Below are positions 9,796-19,442 of a DNA stretch of 64,000 nucleotides, piece after piece; within the stretch, counting starts at the first letter, position 1, and each line of letters opens with the position of its first letter. Where the stretch lies: NCBI RefSeq assembly GCF_001696605.3, contig NZ_CP031716.1:2790001-2854000 (forward strand), in the 5' to 3' direction. The stretch comes from Acinetobacter wuhouensis (GTDB taxonomy: Bacteria > Pseudomonadota > Gammaproteobacteria > Pseudomonadales > Moraxellaceae). The notes under the pieces are model-generated. The model had not been told where the DNA came from. It was given only the letters and a program-made list of their open reading frames with translations, and did not search any database. Made by a program: the position numbers and the translations under genes.

Positions 9796-9828
9796 AACTA
9801 AGTATCAATTAGTTACCACTTGGTAACT
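9796..9828. promoter_or_regulatory. two adjacent inverted repeats between SDR and HxlR genes
   Basis: AACTAA-7-TTAGTT (9796-9814) overlaps the perfect repeat AGTTACC-ACTT-GGTAACT (9811-9828) in the divergent promoter region. HxlR-family regulators bind such dyads next to divergent oxidoreductase genes, so these are candidate operator sites. Confidence 0.5.
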
Positions 9829-9882
9829 GGTCACTCAACTGAAGATTTATTGTGAATTATGGTTATTACAGAGGATTGAATT

Positions 9883-10287
9883 ATGACTAAGGCATTCAAT
9901 TTTAATATTTTTCATCCTGACTGCCCTGCACGATCTTTTTTTGATAAATTTGCAGATAAATGGATTCTCCTGATCATTTACCAACTGCATGGTCAATCTC
10001 AACATTTTAATGAGCTAAAAAAAAGCCTCACAGGTATTTCTCCAAAAGTGCTATCTCAAAAGTTAAAAATTTTGGAACGCGATGGTTTTATTTCCCGCAC
10101 AATTCATGAAAATAATGTCATTCGAGTTGAGTACGCACTCACACCACTTGGAATTGAATTTGCAGGAACGGCTTTGGTTTTTAAAAATTGGGCAGAGGAG
10201 AATATGCAACATGTGATTCGCGCACAGCGCTTGTTTGATGCATCACAAGCGATCCCTGAAAGCAACTTAAGCACCGAAAGCTGTTGA
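9883..10287 (+). CDS. HxlR family transcriptional regulator
   Basis: This is a 134-residue winged-helix regulator. It has the HxlR hallmark N-terminal Cys (HPDCPARSFFDKFADKWILLII) and then the recognition segment FNELKKSLTGISPKVLSQKLKILERDGFISRTI. The single Cys near residue 12 could sense quinones or electrophiles, as in YodB/QorR relatives; that is inference. It is divergent from an SDR and a flavodoxin gene and probably represses them. The ATG follows a GAGG site. Confidence 0.9.
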   Translation: MTKAFNFNIFHPDCPARSFFDKFADKWILLIIYQLHGQSQHFNELKKSLTGISPKVLSQKLKILERDGFISRTIHENNVIRVEYALTPLGIEFAGTALVFKNWAEENMQHVIRAQRLFDASQAIPESNLSTESC

Positions 10288-10394
10288 AGTGTTTAGATCG
10301 CAATTGGGGAGTATCAGGGAATACAATTCTTTACCCATCTCAGCCGATCCATAGGCTATAAATCGTTCAACAACAACCAAGCATTAGAATTCCT

Positions 10395-10766
10395 ATGAGC
10401 TATAGCATTGACTTAATTATTGAAAAATTACCTGCTGATCAGCAACAAGCATAGCAAAAAATTGAAGCCTTGCGTGAAGTATATTATGAAGATGAACGCC
10501 CTGTTGCATCACAATTACAACAATTACATGCTCAACTAACTGCTCGCTATCCTTGTCTATGCGACTTTGCAGAGGATGATCCTGCTATGGATGACTCGCC
10601 ATGGGCAGATGGTCCAATGATCAATAATTTCAGTCATGACATGGGCATGTTGGCAATCGTCTATTCCAAAGTTGAACAGGTTTTACCTTTTATTATTCAA
10701 CAGGCAAATCAATTGGGCATCACTGTAGCAGATGGTCAGGATGGGCAGATTTATCGACCTGAATAA
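10395..10766 (+). pseudogene. hypothetical protein gene interrupted by an amber codon
   Basis: An ATG at 10395 opens a frame MSYSIDLIIEKLPADQQQA that meets TAG at 10452-10454 and then continues in the same frame without any stop to 10766. The continuation has normal coding character (…PWADGPMINNFSHDMGML…). One base change (for example CAG to TAG) explains this. The part after the stop could start again at TTG 10470 and yield 98 residues. The intact product would be about 123 residues, soluble, of unknown function. I do not recognise the family with confidence. Either a recent nonsense mutation or a sequencing error is possible. Confidence 0.65.
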
Positions 10767-10781
10767 AACAGGAAATGGCTT

Positions 10782-11153
10782 ATGCGCGCACTTTTATTCA
10801 TAAGTTTAATCTTCCCTTGCACCGCCTTAGCTTCTTTTGTCAATTCATGCAATCTTGAAGTTCAGCTCTTGGAAGATGCTTCGAGCCAAACGATTTATTT
10901 CAATCGTAATGGTTTGGAACAGGAACAAACACAGCCTGCTATCATTCATGGCACTGTTTTAAACGTAAAAGCAGCAGGTCGAGCAGATCAAGGCTGTGAT
11001 CATTATATTGGTAAAATCATCCAAAAGGCGTTAAATTCAAATCAACGAATTCGACTCAATAAAGACCAAGTAGTTAAAATCAATATCTTGATTAAAGATG
11101 ATGCCAACTTACCTTTTTCAGAAACAGTGACTTATTTAAAAGATCCTGAATAG
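10782..11153 (+). CDS. hypothetical exported protein
   Basis: This 123-residue protein has an N-terminal hydrophobic signal (MRALLFISLIFPCTALASF) and a likely signal-peptidase site after about residue 17. Two Cys residues in the mature part (near positions 23 and 65) could form a disulfide in the periplasm. It starts 16 bases after the broken upstream gene, so the two probably shared a transcript. No recognised domain. Confidence 0.6.
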   Translation: MRALLFISLIFPCTALASFVNSCNLEVQLLEDASSQTIYFNRNGLEQEQTQPAIIHGTVLNVKAAGRADQGCDHYIGKIIQKALNSNQRIRLNKDQVVKINILIKDDANLPFSETVTYLKDPE

Positions 11154-11185
11154 TTTGATGCTGAATTGAGAGAAACAGCACATAA

Positions 11186-11436
11186 AAATGCTCTCATCCG
11201 AGATAATGCTGATCAGTTAAGAATTTTTTGAATCCTCCCCTTACAGAACATGTTCCTCACCTTTTCCAAAGGAGGGATGAGTAGCACAGCTACGCAAGGT
11301 TACTAAAAATCATTTTAGTTACAAGAAGTTCCCCTCTTTTTCCTTGCACCATATATGGTTCAGGATTAGGGGAGATTTTAGGAATTTTTCAAATAATTTT
11401 GCTTAACTGACAGGTATTACTCATCCGAGAGCATTT
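11186..11436. repeat. intergenic inverted-repeat element (about 250 bp)
   Basis: The block between 10782-11153 and trmL is bounded by AAATGCTCTC (11186-11195) and its complement GAGAGCATTT (11427-11436). A second nested pair is CAGTTAAG (11214-11221) with CTTAACTG (11402-11409), then an inner C-rich/G-rich pair near 11236 and 11375. It contains no ORF. The inner part resembles the short CTCCCC…GGGGAG hairpin elements scattered in Acinetobacter intergenic DNA. It could be a MITE-like or RNA-folding element. Confidence 0.5.
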
Positions 11437-11448
11437 GAATATCGAAAA

Positions 11449-11928
11449 TTATTTTAATTCCTGAAAACCCTGCTGACGCCATGCTTCATACAAAATTACA
11501 GCAGTCGCATTGGATAAGTTCAAACTACGTGAATTCGGCGCCATCGGTAAACGAATCCAATGTTCTTTAGGGAACATCATACGTACATTTTCAGGTAAAC
11601 CACGAGTTTCAGGTCCCATCAACAAAGCCACAGGACGATTTAAATTCGAGGTATGCGGTGTTTCAAAGCCTTTGGTGGTTAAAGGATAAACTGCATCTTG
11701 ATCAATACCCTGTGCTTTTAAATGCGCAAGACATTCAGCAAAATTTTCCCACACTTTCATGTGCGCCCATTCATGATAATCCAATCCTGCACGGCGCAAC
11801 TTTTTATCATCCAACTCAAAACCTAAAGGCTTGACCAAATGTAATTGCGCACCTGTATTGGCACATAAACGGATAATATTCCCTGTATTTGCAGGAATTT
11901 CAGGTTCGTATAAAACAACATGTATCAC
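11449..11928 (-). CDS. trmL: tRNA (cytidine(34)-2'-O)-methyltransferase TrmL
   Basis: This 159-residue SPOUT-class enzyme (YibK) methylates the ribose of the wobble base of two tRNA-Leu isoacceptors using SAM. The N-terminal EPEIPANTGNIIRLCANTG motif and the C-terminal trefoil-knot motifs MGPETRGLP and SLNLSNATAVILYE are clear. Length is typical. It is on the minus strand downstream of cysG, separated from it by a repeat/hairpin element. Confidence 0.95.
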   Translation of the reverse strand: MIHVVLYEPEIPANTGNIIRLCANTGAQLHLVKPLGFELDDKKLRRAGLDYHEWAHMKVWENFAECLAHLKAQGIDQDAVYPLTTKGFETPHTSNLNRPVALLMGPETRGLPENVRMMFPKEHWIRLPMAPNSRSLNLSNATAVILYEAWRQQGFQELK

Positions 11929-11948
11929 AAATTTTCTCTACTGCACTT

Positions 11949-12017
11949 AATCCCTCCGAGCCTCCCCCTTTCAAAGGGAGAAACTCCCTCTTTTTTAAAG
12001 AGGGGTTGGGAGAGATT
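11949..12017. repeat. short intergenic repeat / hairpin between cysG and trmL
   Basis: A C-rich/G-rich hairpin element holds CCCTCTTT and AAAGAGGGG arms (about 11987-12005) and outer CTCC/GGAG-like pieces. It resembles the inner part of the larger element at 11186-11436. It directly follows the cysG stop codon on the minus strand and may end that transcript. Confidence 0.45.
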
Positions 12018-13391
12018 TTATCGCCATCTTAACTGTTCACGTAAACTCACCACTTCACCAATAATGGTTAAAGTCGGTGCTTGAATTTGATGTTCTTCCA
12101 CTTTCGACGCAATATCTGCCAAAGTACCGACCACCACTTTTTGATCGGGCGTTGTCCCTTTGGAAATCAATGCAACAGGCATATTTGGACGTTGCCCATG
12201 TGCGATCAGTTTCTCGCAAATTTTCTCTAAGCCAACTAAGCCCATATACAACACAAGGGTTTGATTTTCATAAACCAATTCTTGCCACGGCAACTCAGGC
12301 GAGCCTTCTTTTAAATGCCCTGTGAGAAAACGAACACTTTGTGCATAATCACGATGAGTCAGTGGAATGCCTGCATAAGCAGAACAACCTGATGCTGCGG
12401 TAATCCCCGGAACCACTTGAAAAGCAATGCCTGCCTCAAAGAGTTCCTGAATTTCTTCACCACCACGCCCAAAGATAAATGGATCACCGCCTTTTAGACG
12501 ACAAACACGTTTGCCTTGCGACGCATATTTGACCAATAACGCATTAATGCCCTCTTGTGGCACAGCGTGATTGGAACGTGCTTTACCGACGTAGATTTTT
12601 TCAGCATCACGGCGACAAAGCTCCATAATCGCAGGTGATACTAAACGATCATAAATAATCACATCAGCTTGTTGCATCAGGCGCAGTGCTTTTAAGGTCA
12701 ATAATTCAGGATCACCTGGCCCCGCTCCGACCAAATACACCTCACCTTTTGGTTTTTGCCATGCTGTTAAAGCCTGTTCAATGAAGCGATCGGCTTCATC
12801 AAGATGGTCATTAAACACTTGTTCTTTCAATGGACTTGCGTACAAGTCTTCCCAAAAAATACGACGCTCATCAGGATTACTAATTTTTTCTTTGACAACT
12901 TTGCGCCATTTTCCTGAAAAATCCGCAAGCTTGCCCATCCCATGCGGAATAGAAGCTTCAAGTTGAGTGCGAATTTGACGCGCCAATACAGGCGAAGCGC
13001 CATTGGTCGCAATAGAAACCACCAACGGTGAACGGTCGATAATTGCGGGTACCATAAATCGACAATGTGGTGGATCATCGACACTATTGACCAAGACATT
13101 TAAATCTTCACAGACTTCAAAAACTGACTGATTGACGGCTTTATCATTGGTTGCAGCAATTACCAAACGATAACTGCTTAGACTAAGCTCAGAACTGAAC
13201 TTTTCAGGATGATATTGCCCCTGTGTAGAATGGACAATATCTAAAAGACTTTCTTCAATTTCAGGTGCAATCACATGAATAATTGCACCTGCTTTTGCAA
13301 GTAATACTGCCTTGCGATAGGCAATGTGCCCACCACCAACAATCAGACAAGGTTGCCCCTGTAGCTTTAATGAAATTGGGAAAATTTCCAC
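12018..13391 (-). CDS. cysG: siroheme synthase CysG
   Basis: This trifunctional enzyme converts uroporphyrinogen III to siroheme, the cofactor of sulfite and nitrite reductases. The N-terminal CysG-B half (about residues 1-210) has the Rossmann GGGHIAYRKA motif and SIATNGASPVLAR. The C-terminal SUMT methyltransferase half has VGAGPGDPELLTLKA and RLKGGDPFIFGRGGEE. I chose GTG at 13391 because a GAGGAA site lies just upstream and the product is then 457 residues, the E. coli CysG length; the frame is open 13 codons further. Minus strand, just downstream of serS. Confidence 0.93.
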   Translation of the reverse strand: MEIFPISLKLQGQPCLIVGGGHIAYRKAVLLAKAGAIIHVIAPEIEESLLDIVHSTQGQYHPEKFSSELSLSSYRLVIAATNDKAVNQSVFEVCEDLNVLVNSVDDPPHCRFMVPAIIDRSPLVVSIATNGASPVLARQIRTQLEASIPHGMGKLADFSGKWRKVVKEKISNPDERRIFWEDLYASPLKEQVFNDHLDEADRFIEQALTAWQKPKGEVYLVGAGPGDPELLTLKALRLMQQADVIIYDRLVSPAIMELCRRDAEKIYVGKARSNHAVPQEGINALLVKYASQGKRVCRLKGGDPFIFGRGGEEIQELFEAGIAFQVVPGITAASGCSAYAGIPLTHRDYAQSVRFLTGHLKEGSPELPWQELVYENQTLVLYMGLVGLEKICEKLIAHGQRPNMPVALISKGTTPDQKVVVGTLADIASKVEEHQIQAPTLTIIGEVVSLREQLRWR

Positions 13392-13480
13392 TGTGTTCCT
13401 CAAAAGTTCAAATCTGATTGTACTCAGCAATATTCATGCACAACACGCTACCTATCATCGACTTTTTGACTTTTAAATGT

Positions 13481-14797
<1,317 letters not shown>

Positions 14798-14860
14798 TCA
14801 CTGCAAAAAATACAGTGACAGAGCATGTGACATTTATGAATTGTATGATTTGAATGCAAT

Positions 14861-15676
14861 TTACGGGGCAACAGGTTTTTCTACAACGGGCTCAACTTGC
14901 GGTAAGCTCGGTAAATACTCAGCTTTAATCAAATCTTTCGCCACTTGGTACGGTAGTTTCAATTCTGGCATACCATCCGCATAGGAAGTGAGCTCATACA
15001 AAGGGTAAACAAAGACTAGACCATTCACACCATAATAATAGTTATCGCTCAGTTGTAATTTATCACGAGTAATATCTTTTTGAATCAACCAATTGGCATT
15101 AGCATCATATAACTGTTCAGCCACCTTGGCTTCAACATTGGGTTTTAAAATATCGGTGAGTGCTAAACGTTTTTGCGTAGTCAAATCAAAGGTCACATAT
15201 TCATTGTGATACATACCATGTGCTGCACCTGCTGGGTAGGTATAAGATTGGATTACAAATGTCGCTAAATTATTTTGTTGCGAAATAAAACGCACATAAA
15301 TCGAATTTTGGTTTAAACCTTTTGGTGAGGGCTGTGTTTCACTCTGAGCTGGCGCATTGGCTTGCTCTTTTTCAAATGCACTTGGCACATCTTTTTTAAT
15401 ACGATTTAAGAAATATTCGTCGATCCACGGCACATTACTTTTGATAGTTTGTAAATCATACTGAGTACAGCCATCCTCATCGCAGAACTGTTTTTTAAGC
15501 ACGTCTACGCGTTCAACTTTGGCTTGAATCAGCGGTGTTTGTTCTGATTGAGCTGTCGTTGTATTTGACTGTTCCGTCTGTGGAGTGGGTTTTTCTTGAC
15601 ATGCACTCAGCATAAATATTGCAGATAGCAGAGATGAAATCACCAAACTATTTTTTAAATTCACTTTCATTCCCAT
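14861..15676 (-). CDS. lipoprotein with DUF3298 (RsiV-like) domain
   Basis: This 271-residue protein has a signal peptide ending in the lipobox LSAC (Cys near residue 26), so it should be a lipid-anchored envelope protein. After a low-complexity Gln/Thr/Ser linker, the body (about residues 50-255) matches the DUF4163/DUF3298 layout seen in RsiV and PdaC: YPAGAAHGMYHNEYVTFDLTTQKRLALTDIL, then YYGVNGLVFVYPLYELTSYADG. Its biochemical function in Acinetobacter is unknown. Start could also be the ATG at 15670. Confidence 0.75.
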   Translation of the reverse strand: MGMKVNLKNSLVISSLLSAIFMLSACQEKPTPQTEQSNTTTAQSEQTPLIQAKVERVDVLKKQFCDEDGCTQYDLQTIKSNVPWIDEYFLNRIKKDVPSAFEKEQANAPAQSETQPSPKGLNQNSIYVRFISQQNNLATFVIQSYTYPAGAAHGMYHNEYVTFDLTTQKRLALTDILKPNVEAKVAEQLYDANANWLIQKDITRDKLQLSDNYYYGVNGLVFVYPLYELTSYADGMPELKLPYQVAKDLIKAEYLPSLPQVEPVVEKPVAP

Positions 15677-15782
15677 ATCTTTTACAAACAGATCAAGTAA
15701 GAGCTTCTATAATAAAACCTGATATTTCAGATTCATATGTATTATTGTAATCATCACCTAGTTCACGGTGCAACTAAGCTCT

Positions 15783-16291
15783 CTATGGGTTAAGTTTTTT
15801 TGCTTCTTTTAACTTCTTCTTTTTATTCAAACATGCATTTAACCGCCTTTTCTCTTTATGATTGCGATTAAAATAACTACTTTTAGCTGGAGAATGATAA
15901 GTCTTTATAATTTTTAATGTGATCAAATCAAAGAACAAATAACTTTCAATACCATCCACAGTACCATTCATCCAATCAATTGGGGCAATCCACGGTTGAA
16001 CCAAAATAATGAATAAATTGCGATCACTAAAAAATGTAAAGCCAAAAGCATGAAGTTTTAGTGGTGCACCTCGTTCATTATGTTGAATGAAGTATTTCCA
16101 AGCTTGTTTTATCATCTTCAGTATAATTGCAGGACACACAATCCCATTTAGATTATCTTGAAAATCACTTCTGACAATATCAATTTCTTCTTCTAATGCG
16201 TCCTTATCATTCTCGGAGAGTAACCTTTTCCTTTCTATGTCATAGAAATAAGAAATTGTGTTTAAAAGATATTTCTCATAATTATTGTGGA
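15783..16291 (-). pseudogene. 3' part of a hypothetical gene split by IS copy 1
   Basis: This minus-strand frame continues from inside the IS end (an IS-derived start at 16316) through 16291 to a stop at 15783. The native part begins HNNYEKYLL and has about 169 residues: a charged helical region, a hydrophobic strand-rich middle (FTFFSDRNLFIILVQPWIAP) and a Lys-rich tail. Joining it to the 5' fragment at 17530-17730 after removing the IS and one copy of a TC dinucleotide gives one continuous frame of about 236 residues. Family not recognised. Confidence 0.6.
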
Positions 16292-16296
16292 TGATC

Positions 16297-17148
16297 CTAG
16301 ACAGTATCGTGGACAATCGATCCCTCTAAATTCTTGAAATATTTCTGTTCAAAGGCTTCTGGACTTAACCAGCCGTTTGCAGAATGCCTTCTGACCCGAT
16401 TGTAATAAATCTCAATATAATCAAACAAGACCGCATTCGCCTCTTTTCGAGTCGAAAACACACTGCCATGTACCACATGACCTTTTAATGTATGAAAGAA
16501 GCTTTCAGTCACTGCATTATCCCAACAGTTTCCACGTCTAGACATACTCTGAGTACAATCATTTTTCAGTAACAGCGCTCTAAAATCACGACTACAGTAC
16601 TGTGAGCCTTGGTCCGAATGAACCATAACACCAGTTGGATAACCCTGACGAGCCATTGCATAGTTAAACGTATCACACACCAACTGGCGGTCTATTCGAT
16701 GGCTGGTTTGCCACCCCACGATACGACGGCTAAATAAATCTAGCATCACACATAAATACAACCAACCTTCTTTAGTGCGGATATAGGTAATGTCTGTTGT
16801 CCAGACTTTATTAGGCTGAGTAACTGTAAATTGGCGATCCAACAAGTTGGGTGCTGTAGGCAAACGATGGGTTGAATCAGTCGTATGCTTGTATTTACGC
16901 GCAATCCTGCTACGTAAACCAAGCTTTTTTAGCATCCTTCCAATAGTACGTTCGCTCATGTTGTAACCTAAATCATGCATGTCATGTACTAATGAAGGTG
17001 CACCCAATCGTGCATGATGCTGCCAATATACGGCTTTTAAGTCATTATATTTCTGTGCCGTATTGGCTTGACGTTTTCGCCAGGCATAATAGCCTGAAGT
17101 GCTGACACCTAGGTATTTACAGGCAGAAGATACGGTGACTTCATTCAT
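16297..17148 (-). CDS. IS3-family transposase OrfB (copy 1)
   Basis: This is a 283-residue DDE transposase catalytic subunit. An N-terminal HTH_21-like region (YLGVSTSGYYAWRKR) is followed by the rve integrase core with the three acidic residues in VWTTDITYI, MVHSDQGSQY and WDNAVTESFF. It is made in active form mainly as an OrfAB fusion by -1 frameshifting at an A7 run in orfA. The frame looks intact, so the element may be active. Confidence 0.93.
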   Translation of the reverse strand: MNEVTVSSACKYLGVSTSGYYAWRKRQANTAQKYNDLKAVYWQHHARLGAPSLVHDMHDLGYNMSERTIGRMLKKLGLRSRIARKYKHTTDSTHRLPTAPNLLDRQFTVTQPNKVWTTDITYIRTKEGWLYLCVMLDLFSRRIVGWQTSHRIDRQLVCDTFNYAMARQGYPTGVMVHSDQGSQYCSRDFRALLLKNDCTQSMSRRGNCWDNAVTESFFHTLKGHVVHGSVFSTRKEANAVLFDYIEIYYNRVRRHSANGWLSPEAFEQKYFKNLEGSIVHDTV

Positions 17149-17162
17149 ATCTAGATCTTGAA

Positions 17163-17456
17163 TTACCGTGTACTTTTCTTGGCATGATCTGTTAGAAAGT
17201 ACACATGCGCTTTTTTTAAGATGTCATTGGCTTCCTTGAGCTGTTTGACTTCTTTCTCTAATTCCACGATCCGCTGTTGTTCTGGTGAAAGTTGACGTTT
17301 GCTTGAACCTGCCGGATTGGTTTCACGAATCCATTTATCTAATGTTGAATAACCCACACCTAATTTCTGGGCGATTGCAGCTACAGACTCGTGTGAGTTT
17401 GAAAGTGCATAATCAATCGCTTGCTGTTTAAATTCGGGACTAAAACGTTTAGCCAT
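17163..17456 (-). CDS. IS3-family transposase OrfA (copy 1)
   Basis: This 97-residue DNA-binding subunit has an N-terminal helix-turn-helix (FSPEFKQQAIDYALS…VAAIAQKLGVGYSTLDKWIRE) and a C-terminal leucine-zipper-like coiled coil (EQQRIVELEKEVKQLKEAN). I chose the ATG at 17456; a TTG five codons upstream also opens the frame. The run of seven A before GC near the 3' end is the likely slippage site for OrfAB synthesis. Confidence 0.92.
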   Translation of the reverse strand: MAKRFSPEFKQQAIDYALSNSHESVAAIAQKLGVGYSTLDKWIRETNPAGSSKRQLSPEQQRIVELEKEVKQLKEANDILKKAHVYFLTDHAKKSTR

Positions 17457-17529
17457 TTCTTGAATCTCCAAAGATTAAAGTTACGTTATCTTTAGAGGGA
17501 CGTGCTGTCCATTATTTTGTCTAGGATCA

Positions 17530-17730
17530 GACTGAAAATAAAACTTTCAATATTTTTTTATTTGGAGTTACCTCTAAATAAACATCGTAGTAACGAGTCA
17601 GCTCAAAACTGGGTTCAAGTTGAGAAAAATCCTCATAAACTTTGATTAAACACAAGAAAAGATCAGCTGTTATAAAGAAATTAGAAGCGGCTTTTTCGTG
17701 ATATAAGGGATGTCTAAAATCTACAGTCAT
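17530..17730 (-). pseudogene. 5' part of a hypothetical gene split by IS copy 1
   Basis: The native 67 codons (MTVDFRHPLYHEKAASNF…) run to the IS boundary at 17530, where the IS supplies an immediate TGA stop. It starts 10 bases after the carotenoid oxygenase stop codon on the same strand, so the intact gene was probably in that operon. The codon phase at the boundary is compatible with the 3' fragment at 15783-16291. Function unknown. Confidence 0.6.
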
Positions 17731-17740
17731 AATTTAAACC

Positions 17741-19204
17741 TTAAATTAAACTTACCCAATTACAATGAAAACCCAAAGGTACTCGAACACCCAAATCAAT
17801 TTCAGCTTGCTCTTGAATTTCTAAACCATTTACTTTGAGAATAACCACTTTTGAACTTTCACCATCCAAGTGATGCAAATACATCATCAAATAACCTTGA
17901 CCTTCAGTGCAGTGTTCATGCTCTGCAATAAAACTTACTTCACCAATCGCCCATTTTTCACCAAAATCATACGTCACAGATTGATTTAAAACCAAGTCAT
18001 GAATAATCAGAAAGTTAAATAAGCCTGTTTCGGGAAAACTTAATGTATAGAGATAACGATACGCAAGACCATTAAAGCGCATATCAATTTTTGGAAATTC
18101 TTGAATCCGATTATCCAGCACTGTTCTTTTTAAATGTTTTAGATCTGAATCAACAACCCATCTTTCTAACTTCGCCCGCTGTTGTTCGTAAGCAGCGTGT
18201 TGTGAATGCTCAAAATCAGTATCATGCACCAATACATCTAAAACAATTTGTCCTGTTTGATCTCGATACGCATTGGCAGCATGAAAGACAAAACAAGGAT
18301 CTACTTCAATCCATTGAATATCTTGAGCATTGCCATATTTTTTCAAAATGCCTATTTGCGCAGTATGCTGCATATTCCAATGATATGGCACACTTTTACC
18401 CTGTAATAATCGCTTAAATGAATAGGTCAGTGGGAAATCAAAAATAATCACATCTAATTCTGTGATTAAACAATCATGAATCATTGGACCATGCTGTAAT
18501 AGGATTTGTGTCAGGTGAATCAAATCACCATATTCATCAATCACTTGATAATAGGCATTTTGAGCATCCAAAGCATCATAACTAATCGCATGCAAATGCC
18601 CTGTTTTATTGTCTTTTCTTGGATGTGCCGTAAATGGTAAATCTGCATCACTATTAAACAACTGATAACGTTGCGCATTCAACTCATCATCCAAACAAAT
18701 CGGAAATGCACCTGCTTCAATCACCGCCCATAATTCGCCTGCATGTCGGAAAATATTGGTATTGACCACATCATGTGCACCACGGCGATAACCAGCAATT
18801 TGGGGTAAATTCTTAATTTTTTGAATGCGATCCGTTGCAATCATCGTACTTTTAAACCAAATGGCTTGACCGTCTTGCAACTTCAAACCATGAATCATTC
18901 CATCACCTAAGTACCAATCGAATAAAGTGGGATTTTGAACATGAATAGGGTTTGAACCAATACGAAGCAATAATCCATTTAAATGTTGTGGAATTTCACC
19001 AGCAACTTTGAAATCACGAAACTCTGTTTCTGCGACGGGCTGATAGACTATGTTTTGGTAAATATTATGTTCTGTAGATGTAGAACGTCTTCTTAAAAAT
19101 GTTCCAATTATTGTAATTATTTTCTGGAAAACCCTATTCTTCAATGATTTAAAAGTCGTCATCTTTGCATAGGGAAACTCTTTTTTACCTTGATGACAAG
19201 ACAT
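17741..19204 (-). CDS. carotenoid oxygenase family protein
   Basis: This 487-residue member of the carotenoid cleavage / lignostilbene dioxygenase family uses a non-haem Fe(II) held by four His to split C=C bonds with O2. The four His regions are present: LPFTAHPRKDNKTGHLHA, HGPMIHDCLITE, CFVFHAANAYRD and the C-terminal VPLGFHCNWV. The substrate could be a carotenoid, retinoid or stilbene; no carotenoid synthesis genes are near, so an aromatic or environmental substrate is as likely. The start at 19204 has an AAGG tract upstream; ATG at 19162 is an alternative. Confidence 0.85.
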   Translation of the reverse strand: MSCHQGKKEFPYAKMTTFKSLKNRVFQKIITIIGTFLRRRSTSTEHNIYQNIVYQPVAETEFRDFKVAGEIPQHLNGLLLRIGSNPIHVQNPTLFDWYLGDGMIHGLKLQDGQAIWFKSTMIATDRIQKIKNLPQIAGYRRGAHDVVNTNIFRHAGELWAVIEAGAFPICLDDELNAQRYQLFNSDADLPFTAHPRKDNKTGHLHAISYDALDAQNAYYQVIDEYGDLIHLTQILLQHGPMIHDCLITELDVIIFDFPLTYSFKRLLQGKSVPYHWNMQHTAQIGILKKYGNAQDIQWIEVDPCFVFHAANAYRDQTGQIVLDVLVHDTDFEHSQHAAYEQQRAKLERWVVDSDLKHLKRTVLDNRIQEFPKIDMRFNGLAYRYLYTLSFPETGLFNFLIIHDLVLNQSVTYDFGEKWAIGEVSFIAEHEHCTEGQGYLMMYLHHLDGESSKVVILKVNGLEIQEQAEIDLGVRVPLGFHCNWVSLI

Positions 19205-19352
19205 TCAAGCACCTTTTTTTATTTCAGAGAATATCTTTTAGCTTTTGAACTTATTCTTGTTCTTTTATATCTGAAAAATAGAGATAAAACAAAACATGTT
19301 CAAGACCTCTATAAAAATCAATCTCGCCTTGCTCAACTTCATTAGACATAAA

Positions 19353-19376
19353 AAAAGCAATCCGAAGATTGCTTTT
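19353..19376 (-). terminator. terminator after lolA
   Basis: A perfect 10-bp stem (19353-19362 with 19367-19376) with a four-base loop is followed on the minus strand by a T run. It ends the lolA transcript before the carotenoid oxygenase gene. Confidence 0.8.
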
Positions 19377-19442
19377 GATCATGCCAAATCAATTTTTAAA
19401 TAATCAAATCATTCACTTTATGAGCGAATGAACAATCATCAA

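Larger units (their letters stand above)
16292..17529 (-). mobile_element. IS3-family insertion sequence, copy 1 (1238 bp)
   Basis: The element has perfect 12-bp terminal inverted repeats TGATCCTAGACA / TGTCTAGGATCA. It holds two overlapping transposase frames, orfA (HTH) and orfB (DDE integrase core), typical of IS3 family, IS51-like group. Segments compared by eye are identical to copy 2 at 56127-57364, which is in the opposite orientation. The flanks share only TC as a possible target duplication, shorter than the 3-4 bp usual for the family. It splits a hypothetical gene. Confidence 0.93.
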
